64,000 bases of DNA, taken from the NCBI GenBank assembly GCA_945876035.1, contig CAMCMU010000003.1, forward strand, positions 62,001 through 126,000. Direction: 5' to 3'. This stretch comes from Schlesneria paludicola DSM 18645 (GTDB lineage: Bacteria > Planctomycetota > Planctomycetia > Planctomycetales > Planctomycetaceae). Shown piece after piece: positions 48,125-56,788 of this stretch. Position numbers and translations under genes: made by a program. Below the pieces are notes generated by a model. That model saw nothing but the letters and a program-made list of their open reading frames with translations, was not told where the DNA came from and did no database searches. The stretch's first letter is position 1, and every line of letters begins with the position of its first letter.

Positions 48125-49426
48125 ATGCACCGACCACTTGTCACACTGACTTTAATCTTGTCTGGGCTGGCAAACTCAGTGGCGATCCACGCTCTCGAGC
48201 CATCACATTCCAGCGACTGGCCTCAATGGCGAGGCCCAAATCGTGACAACAAGAATTTAGAACAGGGGTTGCTCGACAACTGGAACATGCGATCGCCGGC
48301 ACTTGCATGGAAGATCGAGGGGATGGGAGACGGCTACGCTAGCGTCTCGGTCGTTGGTAGCCGGCTTTACACAACGGGAAATATCCATCATTCACAGAAC
48401 GCGATTGCGGTCGACTTAGCGGAAAAAAAAGTGTTGTGGAGCATGCCGTTGACTGACGGGAACCCGAAACACGGATACGAAGGCTCACGCTGCACACCGA
48501 CCGTTGATGGTGACCGACTGTATGTTGTTTCTTCGAACGGTCAGATTTCCTGCCTGAAGACGACAGACGGCAGATTCGTTTGGAAAAAGGACTTTATCCA
48601 TGAATGGGATGGCAAGATGATGTCCAAATGGGGCTTTTCCGAGTCACCGATCATTGACGGTGATTGGGTTCTGTGTACACCAGGCAACACCGGAGCAATG
48701 ATCGTCGCGCTCAATAAGTTTACGGGTGATTTGGTTTGGAAGTCCGCTGTGCCGGACGCGGGCGAACTTGGCGTTCCAGGCGCCGGGTATTCCTCAATCA
48801 CGGTGAGCGACGGGGCGGCGGTAAAGCAATATGTCCAATTGATTGGCCGTGGTCTGATCGGAGTTCGTGCAAGTGATGGCAAGCACCTTTGGAGCTACAA
48901 TCGAATTGCGAATTCCACAGCGAATATTCCTACGGCTATCGCCGAAGGGGACTACGTATTTGGCTCCACGGGTTACGGGGGTGGCGGATCCGCTCTGCTC
49001 AAACTGGTCCGAACGGACCAAGGTGTGGATGCGGTTGAGCAGTACTATAAGCCGGGCAAAGATTTGCAGAACCATCACGGCGGAATGATCCTCTGGCAAA
49101 ATCACCTCTACTTTGGCCACGGTCACAACAATGGTTTTCCGATCTGTGTCGATCTATTGACCGGCGAAACGCAATGGGGTGGAAAAACTCGCGGACCGGG
49201 AACGGGATCGGCCTGCATCACATTTGCAGACGGACATCTTGTTTTTCGCTATCAAAGCGGTGAAGTCGCATTGATCGAAGCGACTCCGTCCGAATACAGA
49301 CTCAAGGGCAGTTTCAAACCGGACGTGCAAATTCGTGAATCGTGGGCGCATCCCGTGATCTGCAAGGGCAAACTCTATCTGCGTGAACAAAACACGCTGA
49401 TGTGCTACGACGTTGCCAACAAATGA
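48125..49426 (+). CDS. Exported PQQ-type beta-propeller protein
   Basis: A 433-residue protein with a signal peptide (about residues 1-23, ending IHA). It then has repeated blades of the PQQ/BamB type: WPQWRGPNRDN at the start, GSRLYTTG, GDRLYVVSSNGQISCLKTTDG, FTGDLVWK, GLIGVRASDGKHLWSY. Such proteins are numerous in planctomycetes and act in the periplasm. No quinoprotein catalytic residues were identified, so a binding or scaffold role is likely. ATG 48125 has GGAG seven bases upstream; TTG 48113 is rejected. Confidence 0.9.
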   Translation: MHRPLVTLTLILSGLANSVAIHALEPSHSSDWPQWRGPNRDNKNLEQGLLDNWNMRSPALAWKIEGMGDGYASVSVVGSRLYTTGNIHHSQNAIAVDLAEKKVLWSMPLTDGNPKHGYEGSRCTPTVDGDRLYVVSSNGQISCLKTTDGRFVWKKDFIHEWDGKMMSKWGFSESPIIDGDWVLCTPGNTGAMIVALNKFTGDLVWKSAVPDAGELGVPGAGYSSITVSDGAAVKQYVQLIGRGLIGVRASDGKHLWSYNRIANSTANIPTAIAEGDYVFGSTGYGGGGSALLKLVRTDQGVDAVEQYYKPGKDLQNHHGGMILWQNHLYFGHGHNNGFPICVDLLTGETQWGGKTRGPGTGSACITFADGHLVFRYQSGEVALIEATPSEYRLKGSFKPDVQIRESWAHPVICKGKLYLREQNTLMCYDVANK

Positions 49427-49490
49427 ATCCTATGTCATCTGAGAAAACAGCAATTCGAAGAATCCGTTTCAGCGGAGCAGTAGAAAAAAA

Positions 49491-50219
49491 TTAATTGAGA
49501 TGCCGCAGTGATTCCATGCCTGACAGTTGACGCCATGCATTTTCAGCGGCCCGTTGTTCGGCCTCTTTTTTGTTGGGTCCCCATGCTGCGGCAAAGGCCT
49601 CACTTCCAACAACGACGGCCACCTGAAAACACTTCGAGTGGTCAGGTCCCTTTTCGTCGACGAGTTGGTAGACCGGTGTCGCTCGATTGTTTTTTTGAAC
49701 CAGTTGTTGCAACAGACTCTTGTAATTCTTTCCATAACTCGTTTCGACTGTCCGTTCGATTTCCGGTGCCATGAGTCGCCGCACAAAGACTCTCGCAGCG
49801 TCAAAACCACCGTCCAAGTACACTCCGGCGACCAGCGACTCGAATACGGCAGCCATGATCGAAGCCGGAACGGTGTCGTTCTCGGAAAGACCCTTGCCCA
49901 GTTGAAGACACTGGTCAAGGCCGAGTTCAGTGCTGAGCCGAGCGCACGTCATGCGTCCCACAATCACGGACTTGATGATCGTCAAATCGCCTTCCGCTTT
50001 GTCCGGATACAACTCGAAGAGTTGTTCGCACACCACGGCACCCATGATCGCATCGCCCAAAAATTCTAGCCGCTCATTGGACTCCAATCGCGTTCGAGCG
50101 ATCGAAGCATGTGTCAGACAGAGGAACAACAAGCCGCGATCGCGAAAGCGATAGCCGAGAGATTCTTCACACACGCGGAGCACTTTGTCTCGCTCAGGAT
50201 TCTCGATCGATTCGGCCAT
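49491..50219 (-). CDS. rnc: Ribonuclease III
   Basis: A 242-residue RNase III cutting double-stranded RNA in rRNA and mRNA maturation. The signature NERLEFLGDAIMG near residue 48 and the second acidic site AAVFESLVAGVYLDGG near 120 supply metal ligands. A double-stranded RNA-binding domain fills residues 165-240 (KSLLQQLVQK ... PNKKEAEQRAAENAW). ATG 50219 has AGGAA upstream and fits the family length. era, which often follows, is not adjacent. Confidence 0.96.
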   Translation of the reverse strand: MAESIENPERDKVLRVCEESLGYRFRDRGLLFLCLTHASIARTRLESNERLEFLGDAIMGAVVCEQLFELYPDKAEGDLTIIKSVIVGRMTCARLSTELGLDQCLQLGKGLSENDTVPASIMAAVFESLVAGVYLDGGFDAARVFVRRLMAPEIERTVETSYGKNYKSLLQQLVQKNNRATPVYQLVDEKGPDHSKCFQVAVVVGSEAFAAAWGPNKKEAEQRAAENAWRQLSGMESLRHLN

Positions 50220-50529
50220 GGGACCCGTTCCTATTTCGCCACTGCGAATTGATTGGTGGTGGCTTAAAGCTCTGCTAGGTTGGATCTGTTTCATGAAATT
50301 CGAGGTATCAATTCGTCGTGGTGTTGAATCGTCGACAAGTTAAATCCAACACGTCACGCAACAGTGTCGTAAATACCAGTGTTCCGTCGCAGATGGCAAG
50401 TCAGACACTGGATTTGTGTTTCCTCTCTGACAACGTGTCTGCAATGGGACATTGTCTACGATTTGTCGCATCGGTGATATTCTTATGAATGGTCACTCGA
50501 CGCGAATGGCTCTAAAAAAGGGATCACAC
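50220..50529. promoter_or_regulatory. Divergent region between rnc and htrA-like gene
   Basis: About 310 bases between divergent genes that must hold both promoters. No box was placed with confidence. Confidence 0.4.
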
Positions 50530-52029
50530 ATGTTGACAAATGCACGATGGCGACAGAACGCAATGGTCATGTTTGCTGGCTCCGCGTTGGTGATTATCGC
50601 CGTAAATTGGTCTCAAAAACAGGAGGCTGTGGCAATTCCAAATCTGCCTAACGCGCAGGATTTATCGGTGGCCTTTCGGTCCGTATCGGCGGAGGCGATG
50701 CCTTCTATTGTTTCGATTGAAACAACGATCAACCCGCGACAAGTGCAGGGAGGCGAACAACCCCTTCGCGAAGAGGAGATCCCGCTTCCCCTTCGACTAT
50801 TTTCACAAAATGACCCGCGGTTGGAGGAATTGTTCAAAAATCGAGGTCGCCAGCGATCATCTCCAAAACAACACGGAAAAGGTTCCGGGTTTATCATCGA
50901 TGGTAACGGCATTATTTTGACGAACAATCACGTGGTCAACGGTGCGGACGAAGTCAAGGTTCGTCTCTACGACGGACGCGAATTCATCGCCACGGAGGTC
51001 AAGACAGACCCCCGAACAGACGTGGCGATTGTACGAATCGAGGCCTCTGGATTGAAAGCTCTTCAACTTGGAGATAGTCGCGCAACAGAGGTTGGCGACT
51101 GGGTTCTTGCCATCGGGAGTCCGTTTGGTCTGGACATGACGGTCACCGCTGGAATCATCAGCGCAAAAGGACGTAACAATCAAATTACCCAACGTGCGGA
51201 TTTCCTGCAGACCGATGCGGCGATCAACCCCGGTAACAGCGGTGGTCCGCTGATAAGTCTTCGCGGTGAAGTCATCGGGATCAATACGGCGATCGCTACA
51301 GAAAGTGGCGGATACGATGGTATCGGATTTGCGATTCCAACTCATATTGCCGGGTGGGTCAGCCAGCAGTTGATTGCGTCGGGTGAAGTCAAACGCGGAT
51401 ACTTGGGCACTCAGATTCAGCCCGTTGATGCGAGCATTGCCAAACAGTTCAAGGTCAAAGTCCGAGAAGGTGCATTGGTTCGTTCGGTGATGCCAAACTC
51501 TCCGGCAGAAAAGGCGGGACTCGAACCGGGTGACGTGGTCCTCAAGCTCAATGGTCAAACGATCACCGATCCGGCAAGCCTGCAGGGAGTCACAGAGCAA
51601 CTCCACGTTGGTACGAGTTATCCAATGGAGATTGTTCGGGATGGCCAGGCTCTGACATTGACAGCAACGATTGAGGCCATGCCTCAGGCGACTGAACTGC
51701 CGATGCGGGATGCGGGTCAGAAATCTCCCCACGGAACGAGGTTCGATAAACTCGGCCTTGAGGTCCGCACTCTGACAAAAGATTTGGCCAAGCAACTTGA
51801 CCTCGGGAACAGTACTGGCGTGGTCATCTCTGCGATTGAAGACGGCAGTCCGGCAGCAGTCTCTGGCTTAAAAAGCGGTGACGTGATTGAGAAAGCAGGC
51901 GGACAACCCGTCGCTACGGCTGAAGACTACGAAAATGCGAAGTCGCGATTTTCGAGTACGGAAGGTCTGGTACTTCATATCCGATCACCGAACGGCAAGC
52001 GATTGTTTGTTATTCTGAAGAGCGAGTAA
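50530..52029 (+). CDS. HtrA/DegP-family serine protease with two PDZ domains
   Basis: A 499-residue Do-type periplasmic protease/chaperone. An N-terminal hydrophobic helix (about residues 13-26) is a signal or anchor. The trypsin-like domain carries His134 (NNHVV), Asp164 (RTDVAIV) and Ser237 (GNSGGP). PDZ1 spans about 285-375 (GYLGTQIQPV, AEKAGLEPGDVVLKLNG) and PDZ2 about 405-498 (GLEVRTLTKDLAKQL, GLKSGDVIEKAGGQP). ATG 50530 is favoured by AAGGGA six bases upstream; ATG 50485 would add 15 residues. Confidence 0.95.
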   Translation: MLTNARWRQNAMVMFAGSALVIIAVNWSQKQEAVAIPNLPNAQDLSVAFRSVSAEAMPSIVSIETTINPRQVQGGEQPLREEEIPLPLRLFSQNDPRLEELFKNRGRQRSSPKQHGKGSGFIIDGNGIILTNNHVVNGADEVKVRLYDGREFIATEVKTDPRTDVAIVRIEASGLKALQLGDSRATEVGDWVLAIGSPFGLDMTVTAGIISAKGRNNQITQRADFLQTDAAINPGNSGGPLISLRGEVIGINTAIATESGGYDGIGFAIPTHIAGWVSQQLIASGEVKRGYLGTQIQPVDASIAKQFKVKVREGALVRSVMPNSPAEKAGLEPGDVVLKLNGQTITDPASLQGVTEQLHVGTSYPMEIVRDGQALTLTATIEAMPQATELPMRDAGQKSPHGTRFDKLGLEVRTLTKDLAKQLDLGNSTGVVISAIEDGSPAAVSGLKSGDVIEKAGGQPVATAEDYENAKSRFSSTEGLVLHIRSPNGKRLFVILKSE

Positions 52030-52037
52030 AATGACAG

Positions 52038-52074
52038 CGTATGACGGATCGAGCGTGGTTCGAGCCGTCATACG
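52038..52074. terminator. Hairpin just after the htrA-like gene
   Basis: CGTATGACGG at 52038-52047 pairs perfectly with CCGTCATACG at 52065-52074, with a further TCGA/TCGA inside. It begins eight bases after the protease stop codon and sits next to a larger hairpin. Confidence 0.5.
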
Positions 52075-52077
52075 GAA

Positions 52078-52137
52078 GCCATACAAAACAAATCCCTCGG
52101 CAGCCTCTGTGCTTCCGGGGGATTTGTTTTGTATGGC
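52078..52137. terminator. Large bidirectional terminator hairpin
   Basis: Bases 52078-52100 pair with 52115-52137 over 23 bp (one G-T pair), and three more pairs follow one mismatch. The inner part is GC-rich and the outer part is A-rich on the left and T-rich on the right, so on either strand a GC hairpin is followed by a U-rich tail. It lies between convergent genes (htrA-like and dnaA), which fits a two-way intrinsic terminator. Confidence 0.75.
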
Positions 52138-52336
52138 AACGAATCAGGCTGGACGCCAAGCAAAAACAAGACTTGGCACAAACACTGCGAAGGGCGTTTT
52201 GGAAATCCACGGTTCGGGCAATTTCCGCTGGCTTGGCCCCCACGTCGGAACCGACGGTCACGCCACACCATCGACCTCGATCTCCGAAAATAAACCGTTT
52301 CTGTTCGCGCAGTCGTGTGGGGCTGCCGATTGTCCT

Positions 52337-53929
52337 CTATCCGGCAAGAAGCTGTTGCTCAAGAGTCGAAAGAATTTCGCCGATGCTCCATTTTTGTGAA
52401 GCCACTTGAATCGTTGAGTTTTCGTCCAGCCACTGCTGAACTTTTCTTTCCGCCGACATCACCGTACTGTGATTTCTACCGCCGAATTGCTGGCCGATCT
52501 CGCTGTAGGCCGATTCCGTGTGTTTTCGTGCCAGGAACATTGCAAGCATACGCGGTTGACTCACGGTACGAACACGACTCTCGGACTCAAGATCTTTGGG
52601 CTTGACTCCGAAAAGACCACACACGACTCGTACCACATCGGCCAGCCGAACAATCCGCAGACAGTCTCGTTCGAGATCTGCCAAGACTTGCCTTGCCGCC
52701 GACAAAGTTACCGGCTTTTTAGTCATAGAGTACAGAGTTTGCAGGCAGTGCAGAGCACCTTCCAGTTCACGAACACTGTTTTGAAACCTCTGGGCAACAT
52801 ACTGCAGTGCCTCCGGCGAAAACTGCCCCGTCAATCGTGCCGCTTTCGAGTCAACAATTTTTTGACGCGTGACAGAATCGGGAATATCAAGACGACAAAC
52901 CAGCCCTGATAAGAATCGAGTGGCCAATTCATCTCCAAGCTTAGTTAGCAGCCGCGGATGCCGCGAGCCGGTTAAGACAACTTGTCGACCGTGATCAACC
53001 AGCTCCGCAAACGTGTGCAAAAATTCTTCCTGAAAAACTCGTTTCGATTCAAAGAACTCGATGTCGTCGACGAGCAACGCATCGAGTCCGCGAAACCGCT
53101 GACGGAAGCTGGGAAGAGTGCGGTCTCGCAGTGCTTGAGTGAAGTAGTTGGCAAACGCTTCTGACGTGATGAGCATCACATTAGCAGTTGGCTGAGTCCG
53201 TTTGAGTTGTCGACAGATGCCTTCCAGAAGGTGGGTCTTGCCTGCTCCAACCGTCCCATGAATGTAGAGCGGATTAAATTGGGTTTGCTGGCCGGTTGCG
53301 ATTTGCCTCGCTGCAGTCAATGCCAGTTCTGTTTGCGGACCGGGGATGAAGTCATTGAGTTCCGCCAACCGTCGTCCGTACGATTGCCCGAGTCCGGCGG
53401 TTTGTTTGGAGAGTCCCTGAGATGAAACTCGAGTTCCAACGGTCATTCTCTGTTCATAAGAGACGATCGCGTCAGATGTCGAAATCGCTCGTGCAACGGA
53501 AGAATGGCCCTGAGGTTCAACAGCGGCAATCGATTCAACGGCGATGACCGAACCGTGATCCGAGGTTGATTTCATACCCCCAGCGCGCCCGACAGACAGA
53601 TTGGCGTCAACAGAAAACACGACGCGGGCTGAATGACCCAGTACGGATCGCGCCGCCTCTAGTGTTACTTCCTTGAATTGTTTTTGCATCCAATTCAAAA
53701 GGAACGGGCTGCCGACACTGACGGTCAATAAATCGTCATGAATCGCCAAGCCGATTTTTCCGTCAAACCATAAGGCGTAACGCTTCGTCCCCAGTCGCAA
53801 ACGCAGTTCCGAGACTGCGGCATCGACCAATGTTAGATCAGACCGAGTAGCGTTCTCCCCAGTGTCTCGCCGAGACTTGCAAGCAGAGTCGATTTCCGAG
53901 GACAGCGTCGGCGTCATGCCGGGTTGCAT
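52337..53929 (-). CDS. dnaA: Chromosomal replication initiator DnaA
   Basis: A 530-residue DnaA. Domain I (residues about 35-105, VDAAVSELRLRLG, ALWFDGKIGL) is followed by a long variable linker. The AAA+ domain has Walker A GTVGAGKTHL and Walker B LLVDDIEFF. Domain IV ends with the DnaA-box-binding signature ARKHTESAYSEIGQQFGGRNHSTV. Walker A departs slightly from the usual GGVGLGKTHL. ATG 53929 has AGGGG about eight bases upstream; TTG 53947 is the alternative. dnaN and gyrB are not adjacent. Confidence 0.95.
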   Translation of the reverse strand: MQPGMTPTLSSEIDSACKSRRDTGENATRSDLTLVDAAVSELRLRLGTKRYALWFDGKIGLAIHDDLLTVSVGSPFLLNWMQKQFKEVTLEAARSVLGHSARVVFSVDANLSVGRAGGMKSTSDHGSVIAVESIAAVEPQGHSSVARAISTSDAIVSYEQRMTVGTRVSSQGLSKQTAGLGQSYGRRLAELNDFIPGPQTELALTAARQIATGQQTQFNPLYIHGTVGAGKTHLLEGICRQLKRTQPTANVMLITSEAFANYFTQALRDRTLPSFRQRFRGLDALLVDDIEFFESKRVFQEEFLHTFAELVDHGRQVVLTGSRHPRLLTKLGDELATRFLSGLVCRLDIPDSVTRQKIVDSKAARLTGQFSPEALQYVAQRFQNSVRELEGALHCLQTLYSMTKKPVTLSAARQVLADLERDCLRIVRLADVVRVVCGLFGVKPKDLESESRVRTVSQPRMLAMFLARKHTESAYSEIGQQFGGRNHSTVMSAERKVQQWLDENSTIQVASQKWSIGEILSTLEQQLLAG

Positions 53930-54323
53930 CTTGCTACCCCTAAACAAAGCCTAACCACCAACCCAGCGAATACAGCGCGCAACGACACATCAAAGGATGA
54001 AGGACCTGCGCGCCAAGAACAGGCCATGAATGGCCGTTCGACGAATATTCGATGAGAAAAGTAGATACAGGCTTGACCTGATGGGATGATATCGAAAATC
54101 GCAGACCTGCGACAACGACGTCGGTTTGATTCATGTTCAGACAACGATCCTAGCCTGCGTGTGCTGAGAGTCAAAGCGAGTCGACTTCATAAATTTTAAA
54201 CAAAAATACATCCTGGGAGTCAAAGTAGGGCAAAGCTCATTAAACGACAGTGGTTGCCGCGATTTGAGTCACACTCGGTCACACGATCTCGATCGGTCAT
54301 CAGTGTGCATAAGATGTGGATTA
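53930..54323. other. Possible replication origin upstream of dnaA
   Basis: The gap upstream of dnaA contains two nonamers one mismatch from the DnaA box (TGTGGATAA): TGTGCATAA at 54304-54312 and TGTGGATTA at 54315-54323, 11 bases apart in the same orientation. An AT-rich run at 54187-54210 could be an unwinding element. No perfect box was seen, so this is a candidate only. Confidence 0.35.
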
Positions 54324-55277
54324 CTGCCGTGCCAAGTCTTTCGAGATCCGAATCATCACCCGCCTTCGTGCCAGTTCTGAAAACCCGAATTCACTATAAA
54401 TGCTGTTTGCATAGTGGTTTTCGGAATCGACAGCGAGAAACATAGCCGAATAATTACGGTGAGAGGCGAGCTGAATCCCCTGACGAAGCATCGTTTTACC
54501 AAGGCCCATTCCACGCATCTCAGGGACCACGCCAAAATACACGAGTTCAACAGAATTTTGGTCCGGATGGCCGTTCAACAAGAGAACACCCGCATCGCGA
54601 CCGTTAATGGAATAGATCCACCAATTTTCCGGATCAAACTGTCCCGACAATTTGTGACTTTCGATCGCGTCGGCTCCATCACGAAAGTTTTTCAGATGGG
54701 GACAGTCGAGACTATTTCGATAGGATTCCTCGATGACATTGGCAAAACGGGTGCGATTCACTTCGCCAAAACATTGCTTGTTGACAGAATGTTGAGCAAG
54801 CCCCGTATTCTCACGCGGAGCGACACGATTGATTTCAGAATCTAAGCGGTTGAACACCCTTGCGAGAAAAAAGACATCGGCACCGTATGCAAATCCATGA
54901 CGGGTCAGAAGAGTTTCTTCGACGTGGTCGTCGGGGATCAACAGGGACTGGCTCCGTCGAATCCCGGCCGCATCGATTCGCCGACACACTTCTTGCATCA
55001 AGGCATCTTCAGTTCTTATTTGGTTCTGGGAACCACAACTCAACACAGGAGGCCACACCAGTGCGGTGGCGTCTCGCTGCAACATCACGAGGGCGGCTCC
55101 AAGCGGTAATTCGCTTTCCGTTGCGAGCAACAACCCCTCAAGACTCAGGCTCCCTCTTTCCGCCGCTGCCAGTGCATCCTGCACCCGGGGCAACTGCTCA
55201 TCGATCGGAAAGCGAGAGAAGAGTAATTGCAATGCCCGTGATTGGTTGGATGCTGTGGCGACAGTCACTGTAAGCAT
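54321..55277 (-). CDS. GNAT-family N-acetyltransferase, tandem-domain
   Basis: A 318-residue acetyltransferase. The C-terminal GNAT domain has the acetyl-CoA loop VVPEMRGMGLGKTML near residue 250 and LAVDSENHYANSIYSEFGF near 285. The N-terminal half looks like a degenerate GNAT copy (LEGLLLATESELPLGAALV), as in mycothiol-synthase-like proteins. The substrate is unknown. The stop codon at 54321 overlaps the candidate DnaA box downstream. Confidence 0.85.
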   Translation of the reverse strand: MLTVTVATASNQSRALQLLFSRFPIDEQLPRVQDALAAAERGSLSLEGLLLATESELPLGAALVMLQRDATALVWPPVLSCGSQNQIRTEDALMQEVCRRIDAAGIRRSQSLLIPDDHVEETLLTRHGFAYGADVFFLARVFNRLDSEINRVAPRENTGLAQHSVNKQCFGEVNRTRFANVIEESYRNSLDCPHLKNFRDGADAIESHKLSGQFDPENWWIYSINGRDAGVLLLNGHPDQNSVELVYFGVVPEMRGMGLGKTMLRQGIQLASHRNYSAMFLAVDSENHYANSIYSEFGFSELARRRVMIRISKDLARQ

Positions 55278-55383
55278 TAGAGAGATGCCTGAATGGAGTT
55301 GATCGTTGTAAAACGGCTCTGCATGCCAATCTCTCGTTTTTTCACACCGGGTTTGGATCGCAGTTGTGACTATTGACCGCGAG

Positions 55384-56442
55384 TCAGGTAGCCTTCGTCG
55401 ACAGGTTGCCAGTGGTCATCGTTGCCAGCAGTTCAGATGTGGCACGGTGCGGATCCCCCGCCGCAAGAATGGCAGAACTCACCGCAATTCGACCCGCACC
55501 AGCAGCCAAAATGTCCGCAACATTTTCTGACGCGATTCCACCGACTGCAAACCAAGGAAGCGTCATTTCTGCCCCCACTTGACGGATGAACTCGAGGCCG
55601 GTGAACGCGTTGAATGCTTTTGTCGGACTAGGAAACGTTGGACCCACTCCGAGATAGTCTGCACCATCGAGAACGGCTTGCCGAGCCTGCGTCATGTCGT
55701 GCGTTGAGACACCAACCAATCGATCTGGTCCGATAATTCGGCGGGCATCACTCACAGTCAGTTCCTCTTGTCCGATGTGAACGCCGTCCGCTTCCGAAAG
55801 AACGGCAATATCCGCACGATCATTGATGATCAATAGTGCGCCTGCCTCGCGTGTCCAGGAACGAATTTGCCGAGCGTACGTCACAAGATCTCGATCAGTC
55901 ATCCTTTTTTCTCGCAGCTGAACGATGTTCACGCCGGCCGCCAATGCCCCACGGACAACGACTTCGTACCCAGCAGCACAGGAGGCCGCCGTGACGATCA
56001 GGTACAGCCGTTGTTCAAACAAATCTCGAGGCGAGGCGGCCGCTCGAAGCACGGATTTTTCCACCGTGTACAGTCGATAACGAAGTTGCTCGAAACTCTT
56101 GGCGAATGACGGGGAACCGGTCGGGACAAGCTTCCCGTATTCTTCGAGGGATCGTAACGCTTCTTGAACGCGTTTAAACGAAGCTCGAACGACATCAAGC
56201 GATGAATCTCTTCGATATTCCGAGGGAAGCCCAATGGTCACACCAACGTCACCGAGAGTGTCTCGAGTTGCCAAACGCTTGGTTTCCGGAACGATTGACA
56301 GTGTGGCTGTCAATTGGTGTCGACATTCCTTCAACGTTTGAGAGAGAAAGGCATCGTTGAGGCCGAATCTGACATAGTCTTCGACGACGCGCATCCCTTC
56401 ACAGGCCCGATTGGCAGCCGCATCCAGAATACGATAAATCAT
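55384..56442 (-). CDS. thiE: ThiD2-ThiE fusion, thiamine phosphate synthase
   Basis: A protein of about 352 residues. Residues 1-130 match the ThiD2 domain (RILDAAANRACEGMRVVEDYVRF), a distinct HMP-phosphate kinase unit found fused to ThiE. Residues about 145-340 form ThiE: VNIVQLREK, LIINDRADIA, GVHIGQEEL, VGVSTHD, YLGVGPTFPSPTK and WFAVGGI. It joins HMP-PP and thiazole phosphate to thiamine phosphate. The start is unsure (ATG 56442, GTG 56457 or ATG 56502). No TPP riboswitch was recognised upstream. Confidence 0.9.
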   Translation of the reverse strand: MIYRILDAAANRACEGMRVVEDYVRFGLNDAFLSQTLKECRHQLTATLSIVPETKRLATRDTLGDVGVTIGLPSEYRRDSSLDVVRASFKRVQEALRSLEEYGKLVPTGSPSFAKSFEQLRYRLYTVEKSVLRAAASPRDLFEQRLYLIVTAASCAAGYEVVVRGALAAGVNIVQLREKRMTDRDLVTYARQIRSWTREAGALLIINDRADIAVLSEADGVHIGQEELTVSDARRIIGPDRLVGVSTHDMTQARQAVLDGADYLGVGPTFPSPTKAFNAFTGLEFIRQVGAEMTLPWFAVGGIASENVADILAAGAGRIAVSSAILAAGDPHRATSELLATMTTGNLSTKAT

Positions 56443-56788
56443 AGCGGAATCAGTCACGGTCTGACTTTCATTGGAAACGAAGTTACGGCTGTGGTACGTC
56501 ATGTGGTGCTCTGAATCAAGCCTACGCGTCATTGCCAAATATCCGGCCGTTACATCACGTCCTCATTGCCCACATTGAGATCCACGACCGTGGAGCAGCC
56601 TCGTAGAGGAATGCTCTGTTCGAAAGAAGAGATTCACGAACCCAGGAAATCGTCTCTCCAGTCAGTTCAGTCCATCTGCTTCTTGCGATATAGTCTCCGC
56701 TTAGAAAACATCTGAACAGACCACCGTTCAGACAAACCGCGTGGTGTTCTTTATCATCCCCAAATGATTAACAAACAGGAAAACTCTG
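56443..56788. promoter_or_regulatory. Divergent region between thiE and sialate esterase
   Basis: Promoters of both genes are expected here. The conserved thi-box core was searched for by eye on the minus strand and not found. Confidence 0.35.

Noticed and set aside
50857-51795. 312-codon minus-strand open frame
   Set aside because: Antisense shadow of the HtrA-like gene, which has a full catalytic triad and two PDZ domains.
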